64,000 bases of DNA, from the NCBI RefSeq assembly GCF_019649055.1, contig NW_026570349.1, positions 124,001 through 188,000 on the forward strand, written 5' to 3'. The stretch is from Paramacrobiotus metropolitanus (Eukaryota > Tardigrada > Eutardigrada > Parachela > Macrobiotidae). Positions 13,514 through 26,400 of the stretch are shown here, in pieces. The notes below the pieces were generated by a model. It was not told where the DNA came from. It saw only the letters and a list, made by a program, of their open reading frames with translations, and made no database searches. Position 1 is the stretch's first letter, and every line of letters starts with the position of its first letter. The translations under genes were made by a program, and so were the position numbers.

Positions 13514-16500
13514 ATGCAGCAAGAGGTAGATCTTCATAAAACTGAAATTGCTGTCGTGGCCGTTACGAAAGTGTGTGATTCGCAGTGGAGGAACGACGAC
13601 TACACACGGGATCGTCTGGACGACCCAGCAGCGAAACGGCCCCGTTACGAGACGACCAGCGCCCAGTACGGGAACGGGCATGCGTATCCGTCGCAGCAGC
13701 CCGTGCAGCAGGCAGGGGGCCGGGTAAATCTCGTCAATTTCGTGGTGCTTTGGTCCGTGTGCAGCGCTGACGAACAGGGTTTTCGTAGGGAGACGCCTCG
13801 TTTGAGGACCGCGCGAACCCGCAGCCGTCCCCCGTCGTTCACATTCGCAGCGTCCCTGAGACGGCCACGGATAACGAAATTATGGACGCGGCGTCTAAAT
13901 ATGGCGCAGTTAGGTAAGCCAATCGTCGTAAAAAGAAAATGTAAAGGAAAAGGGAAAAATGAACCCTTTTCGTGTGTCAAGTTCGCCGTATACTACTATG
14001 ATTTCGTCAGAAAAAAAACCCGCTTTATGATTTTATTTAATTTTTGTTAGGAAATTTCCGTGATATTCCGTAACATTTATCTAAGGCATTTTTCAGATAT
14101 TTTTCAACAATTTTTTGTATTAATAAACCCGTTTTCTTGTTTAAATCCCGTTGTAATGAGTGCTCAGTTTTTTTCAAAATTAAAAAAATTATTTTTCCTG
14201 GTTTTGGCTGGAACATTCGGTGAAGTCGTACATACCTTTCAGTATTTATTATCTTATTTTTATTCTAGGTGCGTTTTTGGTATTCAGAAGAAACGCATGG
14301 CTCTTGTGGAGTTTGTGGTAAGAAAATCTTTGCTGTAAAAATTTGCTGATTTTTGCTCTTACTTTCATCGGCAAAGCCGCAGTAATAATTCCATTTTTAT
14401 CGCATTTGTAGGATATGAATGACGCCATCCGCTTGGTGAAGGTAAGAAACCCATAAAGCCCAATTATTAAAAGCTTGATGAGAAAAACGCATAGAAATTA
14501 TTGAGATTCGATTTTTCTGCTGCGTGGTTGAGTTTGAGTTTATCAGTTTATGTTACAACAAAAATACGTTAAAGTTCTGTTTTGATGTTACATAGCATTA
14601 TTTTTCAGAGTCAAGGGTTGAACATTGCTGGCGTGGATACGCAGGTGAATTATTCCACAAGCCAGAAGATCAACAAACCGTAAGTTACAATACTTCTGTG
14701 TGAAGGAATTGTTAGAATTATTGATTGATTCTATTTTTATTGATTATTATTAGAATTACTGATTAAGCACAAATATGTTGAGGAGTAAAATCAGATTATT
14801 AACGTTAATTAATGTTTTTCAGAGAGGACCCGCCCAAGAATATCCTTCTTATGACGGTTCTGAACGCACGCTATCCGATTGATGTCGTGAGTATTTCGTA
14901 ATAATTAATCAGTATCCCAGTGATTTTCAGCGTATTGTGGAGTGCAGTTCAAAACTGATTACCGTATCTCCTTTTGTGACACATAATAAAATGTTGAAAA
15001 CTAGCTTTTGGAATTAGGTGCATGATTATTTAGCGTTTGAGCGATTGTCTAATTGCCCTGTTACATCCGAAAAATTACAAGTTTATTTTGTGAATTAATA
15101 AAATTTTGAAGAGTTTTAACCTGTTGTGTGTGAATGTTTTTGAAATTCCTCCTAGTAATTTACAGTGTTACTCTCGGAAGATGTATCTCTGCTTCCTGGA
15201 AATTTTTAAAACATTGTTTTATTTTTGAGAAATTTTGTTGGCAGTTGTTTTACTCGTCACTGGATACAAAGTGTTCATTTTGTCGGATTTCTATTTGGTC
15301 ATTGTTGTGTACAGGAAGTCATCCATAAAATCAGCCAGCCACACGGCCAGGTGATCCGCATCGTTATCTTCCGTAAAGCCGGCCAAGTGCAGGCCATGGT
15401 GGAGTTCGATTCCGTGGATTCCGCGGTGCGAGCCAAATCCTACCTGAACGGCGCCGACATCTATTCCGGCTGCTGCACACTGAAGATCGAGTTCGCGAAA
15501 ATCGCTGTAAGTTCGAGCTGATTACGCGGGTTATTTTACATTTCTATTGCTACTGCGTAAAATAAATGTTCGAAATGATCTTTGTTTGAACATCAATAAT
15601 ATAAAAAGGGTTAATCAATAATATGCTTACAAATCGGTTTTAAATCTTAATTTTTCAAACAACGTTGAATTTTGATGGTATGCATTAGCATGTTTTCGTA
15701 ATACTGTTGCTGTAAACAAATATTGTGCAGCTGTACCCGTGGTTTGAGTTGTTTCATTGAAATAACGAAGAATCTGCGATGTTACGTTGTGAAACCTGAA
15801 CTTTTTTGCTGCAGTTTAATTCCGTTTTTTTCAAATAAACGTTGAATTTGATATTGTACATTAGCATGTTTTCGTAGTACTGTGGCTGTAAACACGAAAA
15901 GCTGTGCCTGGGTTTGAGTCGTTTCACTGAGATGACTAAGAATCTGCGATGTAACGTTGTGAAACCTGAACTTTTTCGCTGCAGTTTAATTACGTTTCAG
16001 CTTTTTACAGATATAAGGCAGATTGCTGGATAGAATTATACATTTATAGTGGTATTTCGTTTCGGTAATTATGGATGATCTGAAAGTTTTGATATTTTGA
16101 ATTCCGTACTGACTAACATTTTCATGTCAGTTCGATCATCCAGGATATTTTGTAGACGCAAACACTGACCGTCGTGCGCAACGATAAGGACACCTGGGAT
16201 TACACACGGGAATCACGTAAGTCACTGCAGTTTCCTCTTGTACGGTTTGCCGATACACTGGCTGTGAGAATAATATTGAATTTCAAGAAAAGAAGAAAAA
16301 AACATGAAAAAACGGCATCTGTTCGGCAGCGAACAGTGGTTGATGCCACTGCAAAATTAATCACTGACCGCCAAAAAAAAGATCCGCAAATCGAACAAAA
16401 TGCTGGAGACCAGGCTGACTTTTGAAACTGTATACAGTCTGGTGGATATTGGTTTATTATTTATTTCTCATTGCAGCACTCCGAAAAAATATCCCAAATT

Positions 16501-19500
16501 CTTAATAAGTTTTGGAATATTTTTATTGGAATATCAGTTTTATTTTCTTGCAGTTCGCAAAAATTTTATAGGGATAAAGAATAATTTTCTAACGCTTAAA
16601 AGCTGAAATGTGAGAATTTGCGTGGTAATTATTGCACAGACATAAGCTGACTTTGTGTAAGCATGAACGATTTGTCTCTAATTTTCGAAAGTTAAGGCGC
16701 ATTGATCGATAGGGTACAGATTTCACTAATTTCTTCAGTTCTAGGAATATTTTTTAAAGGCACCAGAAATGAAATAAAAAGTGAAATAATGTTATTTAGC
16801 AAAATAATGATTTCAATTTTATTTCCTAAATGCAGTATTTAATGATTTGTCATATTATTGGCTACAATTACAAGTTTGTTCTTAACTGTCTTTGATCATT
16901 CATGAACAAGCTCGAACCACAGCACCAACACGGGCACCAGCCAGCTTCCACGGAAGACCCACACACGCCGGATAAAATACACCTCGTCACTGCGGAGATA
17001 AAACTGACTTGTGCGCGTGTTCAGTGTTCAGTTTTCACAAACGGTATTTCGCCACACATTCGGGGTTGTGTTCAGCGCAGCCGCCCTGCAGGCGTCGCCG
17101 CACATGCATCGATCACAAGGTGGCCGCGTTCTTTTTGCAGAGTCCATGCACCAACACCGGCATACTTAATTTTTAATTTTCATTTAATTACTTATTGAAA
17201 AATCGTATTGATTGTAATCGTTGAACCTAATTTTGCGGGAATATTTTGAATTTCAAAGCAAATTTGACATTTCCTTCCTTTTTGGAAATATTTTTTTAGT
17301 TAAAAAGGGTTTGATATTTTTGCTGACATCCGTTCTTTTCTGTTGCGCTACCTAATCTGGAAAATTGAATATAAACAATCTAGCAAGTTAGTTCAACGAA
17401 ATACGCCTAAATAGCAATTTAATTTGCAGAATTTTATTAACTTAATTTTTTAGCTAATAAATGCTAATTGTGGCATATCATTTGATTCACATTCCACCGT
17501 ACTAATTGTAGCATACCTATCATGGTTTCATGTAAATTTACATGCATGCGAACGTGAAAATATTTGATTAACAAAACCTTCGCCATGTCGACATAATCAT
17601 AAAAACCCCGACTGCCACTGATCAGGATCAGAAACCAGAGACTTTTAAACCACACAGCACAATTTGACAATCCGGAGACAGACTGAACTGAACGCACACT
17701 CCACTATCATTGCAATACCGCACAAATCTCCAGCCGCGAAAGTGAAGGCAAGTGTTGTATAAATATAAATGCCCGCATATTAATACAGCATATATAATAC
17801 ATCCTCGTAAGGCAGTTGCATTGACAATCATAAGATCAAATTTAATTTACCACTCATTTCATCGGGGTGAATATTTAAAAAAAACACGTATGGGGCTTTG
17901 CTGGCTGCACACCACTACACTGTCATGTGAAATATCTGCTTCCCCCCGTCTTGTGCCCGCTTGTGTGATCTGTGCATGTGCATGACCCTGGCTACTGTGG
18001 CTGCTCTGGCTAACACTCACCTCCATCCCTTTTTGACGGACCGTTGTATGCGGAATATCTGATTGTTGTTTGACCGCAGCGTGGATGGGTCTCGGTGCCG
18101 TGGATGCCGGCTGATGCCCGTTGGAGTGCTGGGATATCGTGTGGATGATGGAGCAGGGTAATGTGACGGGTGGTGTCTTGCAGTGGGGGAGCCAGCACGA
18201 CCACCGCCGCTGCTGGAGAAACCGGCGGATATGCCGCCCGGCCATTATGGCGATCCGTACGGTGAGGAATTCGGTGAAAACTGTTGTGAAAATGTTGATA
18301 TCTTTGGGCTGCGGTTGTGACTGTGGTCAACAGGATTCCGTTATAATGATATCACTTAATGATTGCAAATTTTCTTGTGAATTCTGGAGCTAATTATTAT
18401 TTAATGATAATTCATATGATAATTAAGGAAATTATCGTGGTAAATACCTTTCTTTGTACCTTGCCATATCGTAAAATCGCCATGTAACAGTACTTAGCAC
18501 CACGAAGAGATTATTGTAGGACCGTGGCTGATGGAAGCGGCACAACTTCGAGACATACCCGAAATTACTACTTGTTTGAAAAATTGTTCGTGAGACCTAT
18601 CATTAAAATAGTTTTTTCATTTGCAACTTTTGCGATATAGCAATAATTTATCTACGTGAGGTTGTCCCTATGTCCAGTTTAGAAGAACTTAAATATACTT
18701 TAGCATTTCATGTTTGTGAGGAAAGGCATCCGTGATTATATAAAAATTTCCCAAAGGTTTTTTTTACGAACGTTTCCAAATTTGCTTGAAAATCTTGAGA
18801 TATTGTCTCAGTTAATTTATAAAAATTAAATGATGATTAATTGCTGAAATGTTGGCAGGGAATCGCGGCTACCAGCCCGCCCCGGCCTATGATCAGCGGG
18901 CGCCGTACGGCGACCAGAGCCGGCCGACCAGCTACGACCAGTACCAGCGTCCGGCGCAGCCCGTGGCGCAGGGAGCGTACGATCGCGGCGGATATGATCG
19001 ACGCACACCGCCGCCGCACGGCCAGTCCTATCCGCCGGTGGATCCCCGGGGGCGTGAATATGAACGCGGTGGAGCGCCGCCGCCGCAGTACGACAGCTAC
19101 GGCAGCCGTCAGGAACGGTATGAATAATCGGCACTTTTTACATGACCATTTTTTGTATTAAATGTCGCTCATGTGCATAGTGAAATGCCTACAACATTAC
19201 GTTTAGCAACACAGTTAGTAAATTATACGAGCAATATGGTTTTTCCTTAGCTGATTCGGACGACATGCCTACATGTCTGCGATACATAAAACAAAAATAG
19301 AACTCACTCAGTAAATTTAAAAATAAACAGAACACATATTAATATAGCCGATAATATTTTCTTCCGGTTAAATTCGAGCTTAGATCCTGGCAATCGACGG
19401 CTTGAAGCCACAAGACTACGATTTGGCGCTAGTTGGGTATTAGGGTTTCTTAGTTGGAGTCAATTATTATTGAATTAATGATTGTTATTATCGAAATGTT

Positions 19501-22037
19501 GCAATACTTCACAATAAAATTGCAAGAATTTGCACACCGAAGCTACCGAGTCAGTTTTTCACTTATCCTGAATTTTAAAATAGTTTTTGAATAATTTATG
19601 TGGATGATCGGATAATGTTTTTTTCCCTTTTTTATGACATTTTTTTCCGCCGACTTCATGCGTTCTGGTATGATAATTAATACTGAGATTTAGTTACAAC
19701 TCTGAAATGCCACAGGAATCGTTATCTTGGTGATTCTTGGTTACTTATTCCGTTTGTAATTTGCGTTTTCATTGTGGAACAGACGCGATCAGTACGGCGG
19801 TCCGCGGGATGATCGCTACGACAGCCGCAGCGGTGGAGGAGGCCGGTATGAGGAGCGCGGACCGCAGAGCGGCACTCGCTACGGCCAGCCGGGGGGCGCC
19901 CAGGAGTCCAGCGGCGCCGTGGTAATGCTGTACGGACTGAATATGGATAAATTCAACTGCGACCGATTGTTCAATCTCTTCTGCATGTACGGCAACGTGA
20001 TGCGGGTACGTGACGCTCTGGACCGACGATCGGCTGCGGATTTAATGGAGGTATGGGTGGTTATGGTTTTAGGTGAAGTTCCTGAAGAGCAAAGAAGGCT
20101 CAGCCATGATCCAGATGGGCGACACGATCTCCATGCGGCGGGCCATTGAGAATCTGCACGGGATTACCGCGTTCGGGTCGAAGATTCAAGTGACGTGAGT
20201 GCTGGAAATATTCAGTAATTAATTCATGGGAAACGTTGAATGGTACAGTACTGTACTTCAAATTTTCAATCTCCAGTATTACTGCGGCAGTTTGTGATTG
20301 AAGGATGTTCAGAGTCTCAGATATACAAATTTGATGATTTTTGTGAGCTATAAAATCAGAGTAAAAAGCTTTTTAATGTAGATCAACGAAGTGTGGTTAA
20401 AAACTTATTATAAATAAGTACATGAAAAAATTTTTTTCAAAACATTTTATCGTGGAAATTCTCTTACAATCCTGGGATCACTCCATTTAAGTTCTATTCC
20501 CTGTTAGCCCTTTTACTACAATTTTGACTATTTCTACGATGATACGTTCGGTCCCATAGCACGTAATTTTAAAAGACTCATCTGCTTCTCTGTTGATAAG
20601 TTATTGTCCGTTGGCACATTGTTAAGACTTTACATTGTTTTTCCCAGATTGTTTGTACTCGTATTTACGTAATATGACGCATAGCCACGTTCATGTGTAT
20701 GTTTTGTACCTCCAAAATGAAGTAATGCTATTATTAAACAGTTACAAGCGGCCTTAGTATGGCATAAGCCAGTCGCGGTAGCGTTTTGCCGATGCTTTTG
20801 TAATTTTATTAGTGCTTCGTTTAATATTATTTGATGATCATTCGCTGATGATAATAGTGATTGTTATTAGGCAATCGCGGCAGCCGTCGTTGAACGATGT
20901 GCCCAATCCGTACACGCTGCCGGACGGGACGCCGTCGTACAAGGACTACAGTAACGCGCGCAACAACCGCTTCAGCACGCCGGAACAGGCCGCCAAGAAC
21001 CGCATCACGGCGCCCACCAAGTGTCTGCACTTCTTCAACGCCCCCGCCGGCTCCGACGAGGCCGAGGTGGAGGACGTGTTCGTGCGCACCACGGGCCGGA
21101 AGCCGGACACGCTGATCATGATGAAGGGCAAATGTACGTGCCGGTGCAGTTTATCTTACTATCGAATGGCGATTTAATCTGTAGGAAGCGAGGAAGATTG
21201 AATTGAAAATATTTTAAACAACGAAAATTTAGTCAATTGATTAATAATTTTAACCAACGAAAATTTCGTCAATTGATTAATAAATGAATTTAATTAGTAA
21301 TTAAATAATTTTTATGATTTCGGTTATGTAAGGATAATCATACAGCTGCGGGCTACTTAATTTGGTATTAAATGCACGCTGTTTGATGTTATAGCGGAGC
21401 GCAGTGAGTCGGGATTCGTGGAGTATGAGACACTGGAGGCGGCTGTCGAAGCGCTGGTGCAAGTTAATCACACGGAATTGCCCAACAAGAGCACGCAGAG
21501 TACGTCGAAATTATTTTGTCATAGTCGTAAAATGCCCTTTATATGATAACGTTTAGTACCGAAATGAATTCGCCAACGAACGTTTAAAAATTAAAAAATC
21601 CCAGTTTAAATTTAACGTTTCAAAACAATTTTTTAAAAATTTAAGATAATTTGGCAGTATTATTTTCGAACTAATTTTAAATTTATTGAGAAATAAAAAT
21701 CTGTATTTTTAAATCAGTATTTTAAATCAGCTTTTTAGTTGATTTAGCGTTTAAATTTATTTATTTAATCGGAATTCCTGTTGCAATTTTTTATCTGTAG
21801 TTTGAATTTTCTGAACATATTTCCTTTGTCTTTTTCGCCATTTTGTTGCTGTAATTTGGTGTTATTTTCGTTTCCACAGAGGGCGCTTTCCCGTACATCT
21901 TCAAAGTGTGCTTCACGACGCCCAACGTGCACACTGCCCGCCGCGAGGGGGGCGGCGCCATGGGTGTGGCGGGCGGCGGCCATCCCGGGAGCAACGGATC
22001 GCAGTCGTCGTCGCATCCGCCGCGACGGAACACGTGA
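13514..22037 (+). CDS. HNRNPL: hnRNP L (Drosophila smooth) orthologue, four-RRM splicing regulator
   Basis: hnRNP L binds CA-rich RNA and regulates splicing and mRNA stability in the nucleus. Fifteen exons give a complete 669-residue ORF in continuous phase: 13514-13723, 13789-13913, 14269-14317, 14412-14441, 14609-14679, 14823-14886, 15315-15506, 16156-16216, 18184-18261, 18859-19117, 19783-20005, 20073-20194, 20871-21133, 21395-21499, 21880-22037. RRM1 is about 84-160 (SPVVHIRSVP), RRM2 167-245 (VQAMVEFDSV, NGADIYSGCCTLKIEFAK), RRM3 423-497 and RRM4 541-635 (NNRFSTPEQAAKNRI precedes it). A Tyr/Arg/Gly/Pro-rich linker separates RRM2 and RRM3, and a KRPR-type basic signal sits near residue 46. 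The start is the first ATG after an in-frame TGA. Exons 3 and 4 are tiny (49 and 30 nt). An AATAAA follows at 22379. Confidence 0.93.
15652..15998. repeat. Tandem duplication of ~173 bp in an hnRNP L intron
   Basis: Two adjacent diverged copies (about 15652-15825 and 15826-15998) share blocks such as CATTAGCATGTTTTCGTA, GAATCTGCGATGT and GTTGTGAAACCTGAAC. They lie in the intron after exon 7, next to the exon 8 acceptor. Confidence 0.8.
16217..18183. other. Largest hnRNP L intron, with an imperfect inverted repeat
   Basis: This 1.97-kb intron separates exons 8 and 9. About 60 bases at 16920-16980 resemble the reverse complement of about 18065-18140, sharing CGGGCA-CAGCC-GC-TCCACGG followed by GACCCA-CACGC. 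Short ORFs on both strands across it are the two faces of this repeat and show no recognised domain. Confidence 0.5.
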
Positions 22038-22378
22038 AAGCGGACGGTCACCTGGAGTTTTTTGTTAAAGCTGTTGTTATTGCGTTTCTCTCATGATTCG
22101 AACTAGTACTGAGCCACTGTACACCTGTATAGTAATCGCTGCTTATTCGTTATTGGTATTCTTTTCTGCAGCGTATTAATGTGGCGTTTTTGGGAGAAAA
22201 TTGCGCGGTCACCGCGGTAGATTTCGATTTTTGTTACCTTTTTCTTTGTGTGAATATTATCACGCTTGCTGTTTTTTTTCGGGGCATTTTTGCGGGCAGA
22301 GTTGATGGACAAGTAGATGCTAGCGTTAACTTACGTTCGTGTCAAGGAATTATTTGGTATTTTATGTCCGCTTGCGGG

Positions 22379-22384
22379 AATAAA
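22379..22384 (+). terminator. Poly(A) signal AATAAA for hnRNP L
   Basis: This is the canonical hexamer 342 bases after the hnRNP L stop codon, on the sense strand. A T/G-rich tract follows downstream. Confidence 0.5.
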
Positions 22385-23466
22385 ACTTGGCGGATTTTTG
22401 AAGGATTTCTCGGTGTTATGCGCATCAAAATAAAAGAATATAATATTATGTGTATTTATTACAGTCTTCAGTATGCAGCAATAAATTGCAAGCAAACACA
22501 AATAAAAACAGACTTAGTTTAGCCAGTAAAACATCAGATAACGTAGAAAAAAAGAAAATTTAAAGCAATTAAAAATACAAATGACAGCATCTGGGCGGAA
22601 CAAACCGATACTCCGCGGTTTTTCAAGTTATTCGCAATATGTAGTTGCATGAGCTATGAAAATCGCTCGCAAACAGACACAGCTCAATCTTGAAATACTC
22701 GCAGTTAATTAACTGAGAATATTTGAACATTAAGCAATTGCTTGTTAATAAAAATAAGCACAAGAAAATTGCATGATATAACTAAAACCGATACAGAATG
22801 CCGAAATCTTATCGCTAATTAATAAACTGTCAATAAGAAACGCCAAATTATTTAGAAATGAGCCGTTAAAAAATTGCGCGTTGTTTATTACTGTAACTTA
22901 TACACACTTATTTTTTAGTGTTTCCAAGTACGGAAAAAGATAATATAAATATGCTTCACAAATTTTCTAGTAATTTTAAAATTTTTGTGTTCTTAAAAAG
23001 CTAATGAATATTCGCTTTGCTACAGCGCAAAAAATAGCTGAAGGATAAGTCCATAACTTTATTGAAGGAACTGGTAATAAATCACAAAAATCAACTATAA
23101 TCCAAACAGCACACAGCAGATCCAACAAAATTAATCCAAAACATCTGTAACGCTCGAATTAATCAAGCTCATTAGTAGAAATGGCAACAAACAGGGAATC
23201 ATCAAAATACTACAGGTTAACGGCAATTCACGACACTCATCAACACAAAAAAATAATCCAATCTGTTTTTGATTATGCGGTTAGAGATTCGCGGGGAAAA
23301 TTTGTTAATCATAAAATGGAGCAAATGCGGTCAGAAAAATTTACGGGTCGGTTGGGAAGACACTTTTGTGCAAAGAATCCGCAGAATCACAATTCCGTCA
23401 CAGGCTGACTTTGAGCGTCAATGTAGCGCTGATTGACGTAGCAGTCGCGCTGACGACCACTGCCGA
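22385..23466. other. Intergenic tail-to-tail region
   Basis: hnRNP L (plus) and the LRR gene (minus) converge here. A 75-codon plus-strand ORF at 23181-23408 has no recognisable domain. TTTATT at 23058-23063 could be the minus-strand poly(A) signal of the LRR gene. Nothing else stands out. Confidence 0.4.
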
Positions 23467-26400
23467 TCACTTCGTACAGGAATCCTCCTCCTCATCGTCG
23501 CTCGCCGAGTCGTCGTTCTTCTCGAAAACGCGTCGCGGATCTCCTGCAATATTAAAATACGACGAGAATTATATTATAATTTTCCTGAATTTTTAAACAT
23601 TCAATTTTGTTATTCTAAGATTATTTGTTTTAAAAATAATTTTGTTTTGAAAAAATCAACGTCTGCTTAATTTTCAGGTTCTGAGGTTTTTGAGTCTTTT
23701 TCATATTTTTAGGTTGTTTTGATGTAATTTTTAAGAATCAAATTTAATCAACGTTTGCTTAATTTTCAGGTTCTGAGGTTTTTGAGTCTTTTTCATATTT
23801 TTAGGTTGTTTTGATATAATTTTTAAGAAAATCAAATTTAATCAACGTTTGCTTAGTTAGGTTGACCACACTTTACAAACTCATTACAATAAAATCTAAC
23901 GATAAGTGACGCATTCTTATGTAAATAATTTCGTAAAAGTTACTGCTGGTTTCGGAGCGAACGAATTATAATGTTCTTCGCCGCAACAACTGCAGTAAAA
24001 ATATGAAAAAAAATGTTTACTTGAGACACACATAGAACCAGTTTACATCAGAGGCTTCATAAAATCGTTCGAATCAGGACTGGGTACCAACAGCCCATAC
24101 ACTACGAATTTCTCACGAAAAACGAGTTAAACGGTACAACAATGCTTTTTCAGCCAATCTTCCGGGCCAATTCGGTGTATAAAAATATACGTACAATAGA
24201 CAAACATGCAGCTACTGTTTTAATAAAAATTCATTGAGAAAACCGGCACAAAACGAAATTTATTAAAAAAGCACCAATTTCTCCAAGCAGTCGTTTAAAG
24301 TATTTCTGTCATCTTGACCACAAGAATAAAAACATCAAAGTACGCACAATGCAACAAAAAATGCGCATTCAACAAAACCCTGATAAATATTTCTAAAACA
24401 TTCCCGTAAATTCAATTTCAAAGATTTACCGGCTATTTATCATTTTCAGTGAATTTTATTTGTTTAACTTCACATAAATCTATTTTAATAATTTTTTATT
24501 GATTTTTATGTCTTCCCATCGTACCTGCATCGTGTAGCACGGGCTGCGCATGCGCCCGGATAAACTGGGCCGGATCGTGGAGTTCCGGCGTGGGACTGAC
24601 GCTCTGCATGGTGGGCGTGCTGCTGTTGGTGGCCGACACGAAGGCCATCAGTTCCGACGGCTTCCGGTCCTCATGCCGGTTCCCGCACAGCTTCCGCAGA
24701 CAAGTACAGCGCAGCCAGTCGCTGTACATCTGCGGACGGTAGCGGTAGCACAGATAACAGGAGAACGCGGCGCCGATCACCAATAAAGCGCCGATAATCA
24801 CCAGAAGGGGAAGGAACAGGTGGCTGCCGACCCCGGGGGCGGCGCACAGGGCGCGGAGGGCGGTGAGGCGGGCGGGGTCGGTCATGCAGTCCAGACCTAG
24901 TTGAACATCGATCGAAATTCTCCAAAAATGGATAAACGCGAGGAGAAATTGTGGAACTATTAATTTATGTACTTTTATTTTCACAGCGCCATTTTATCAT
25001 TAATAAAACCACAGCATGCTTAAATTACCTTTTGACGCGTAGTTCGCATTTTTCATTCCTTTTTTCGAAAATAGGGTGCGACTATTGTCACCCCCTCACA
25101 CCCCCTTTTGGCTATTGTCACCCCCTTTTTTTAAATAAAATAAACACCCCCTTTGACTGTTGTCACCACCTTTCTCACCCCCCTTTGGCTACTGCCACTC
25201 CTCGGTCATTTTTTTTCAAATTGTTGCTGGGTTGACCTTTCAGCCAACTTAGAAATAGTATTTTACAGCTTGATAGTAAGTATACTTGACAGAATAAAAT
25301 TTGCATAATTATAGTACTTATTGTTTTGGTTTCCTAAGTTTCTTAGGTTTTCGTTTTCGTTGGTTTTATTTGGTTTATCTTAAGCCACCAACCAGACTTT
25401 CGTCATTGATCGATCGAAAAAGTTGCCAGAAACGATCCCCAGCGCAGGACTCTAGTTTATAAATCCGCCATAAAGCGCACACGGCAAAGACCTCGGGCGA
25501 ACGGCCGTTCCAACGCATGCTAAGGGCAGAATGCTTAGTACGTACATTCTGACAAAAGCACCATGCGGTATCAGTGTGACTGTCTCGCGTCATGTACATA
25601 CGGGCTTCCATGTCGTCACACGATGGCCTCGAATGTCCACCGGAAGGAACCGCTGTTTCGTGTAAAGGACTGCCTCGATTGCTGGTTAAGAACTGCCAAC
25701 CAAACTGGCAAGAAGAGAATTGAAAAAGAGCCGTTTATGGCAAAATTATAAGAATAAACTGAAAGGTGGTGACAATAGTCAAAGGCGGTGCAGGGGGGTG
25801 ACAATAGCCATTTCCTTAAAAATATGCTATAAATAAACTGGAATATCAGAAAAAATATGTCCCAAAAAGCTAAAAAAGGCATTAATTAGTTAGATCAGGA
25901 CATCAGGTTACTAGTTGCTTGTAATACGCTGTTTCTGCTCATTGATTTTTTTATCAAATGTATCGTAGTTCAATGGCTCGAACCTGTTGGGCGTCTTTAC
26001 GTCAAACTAAAATTCTTTCAGAAACAGCCGAACTAAAAATGAACTCAAATACTGTTTTTACGTTTTTCCAATACGTTTGGCAGGCAGAATTAGTTCACAT
26101 TTCTTTAGCAAGACAGATAACAGGATGGCATTATTTTTTTGTCATGTCCCCATCACAACTTCCATTTAAAATAATAAATTTTAAGCAGGATTCCAGTTTT
26201 TATTCATCCGCTTGTTTTCGTGTAATATAAAACAGAATATTAGATATAAAAAGTATTTTAAAAAAATTAAAAAATCTATAAAACTATATAAAAATATATA
26301 TGAAATACAAGAGAAATAAATCAGTAATTTACATATAATATAAAAATAAATATGAAAATATAGATCTCACCTTTCCACTGCTGTTCCCCGGCGTCCAGCA

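Noticed and set aside
13585-13770. Alternative-frame ORF at the start of hnRNP L
   Set aside because: Only the frame from 13514 joins exon 2 in phase through the GTAAAT donor.
18826-19134. Antisense ORFs over the hnRNP L linker exon
   Set aside because: They are shadows of the GC-rich Arg/Gly/Tyr/Pro coding exon 18859-19117, whose phase and family support are firm.
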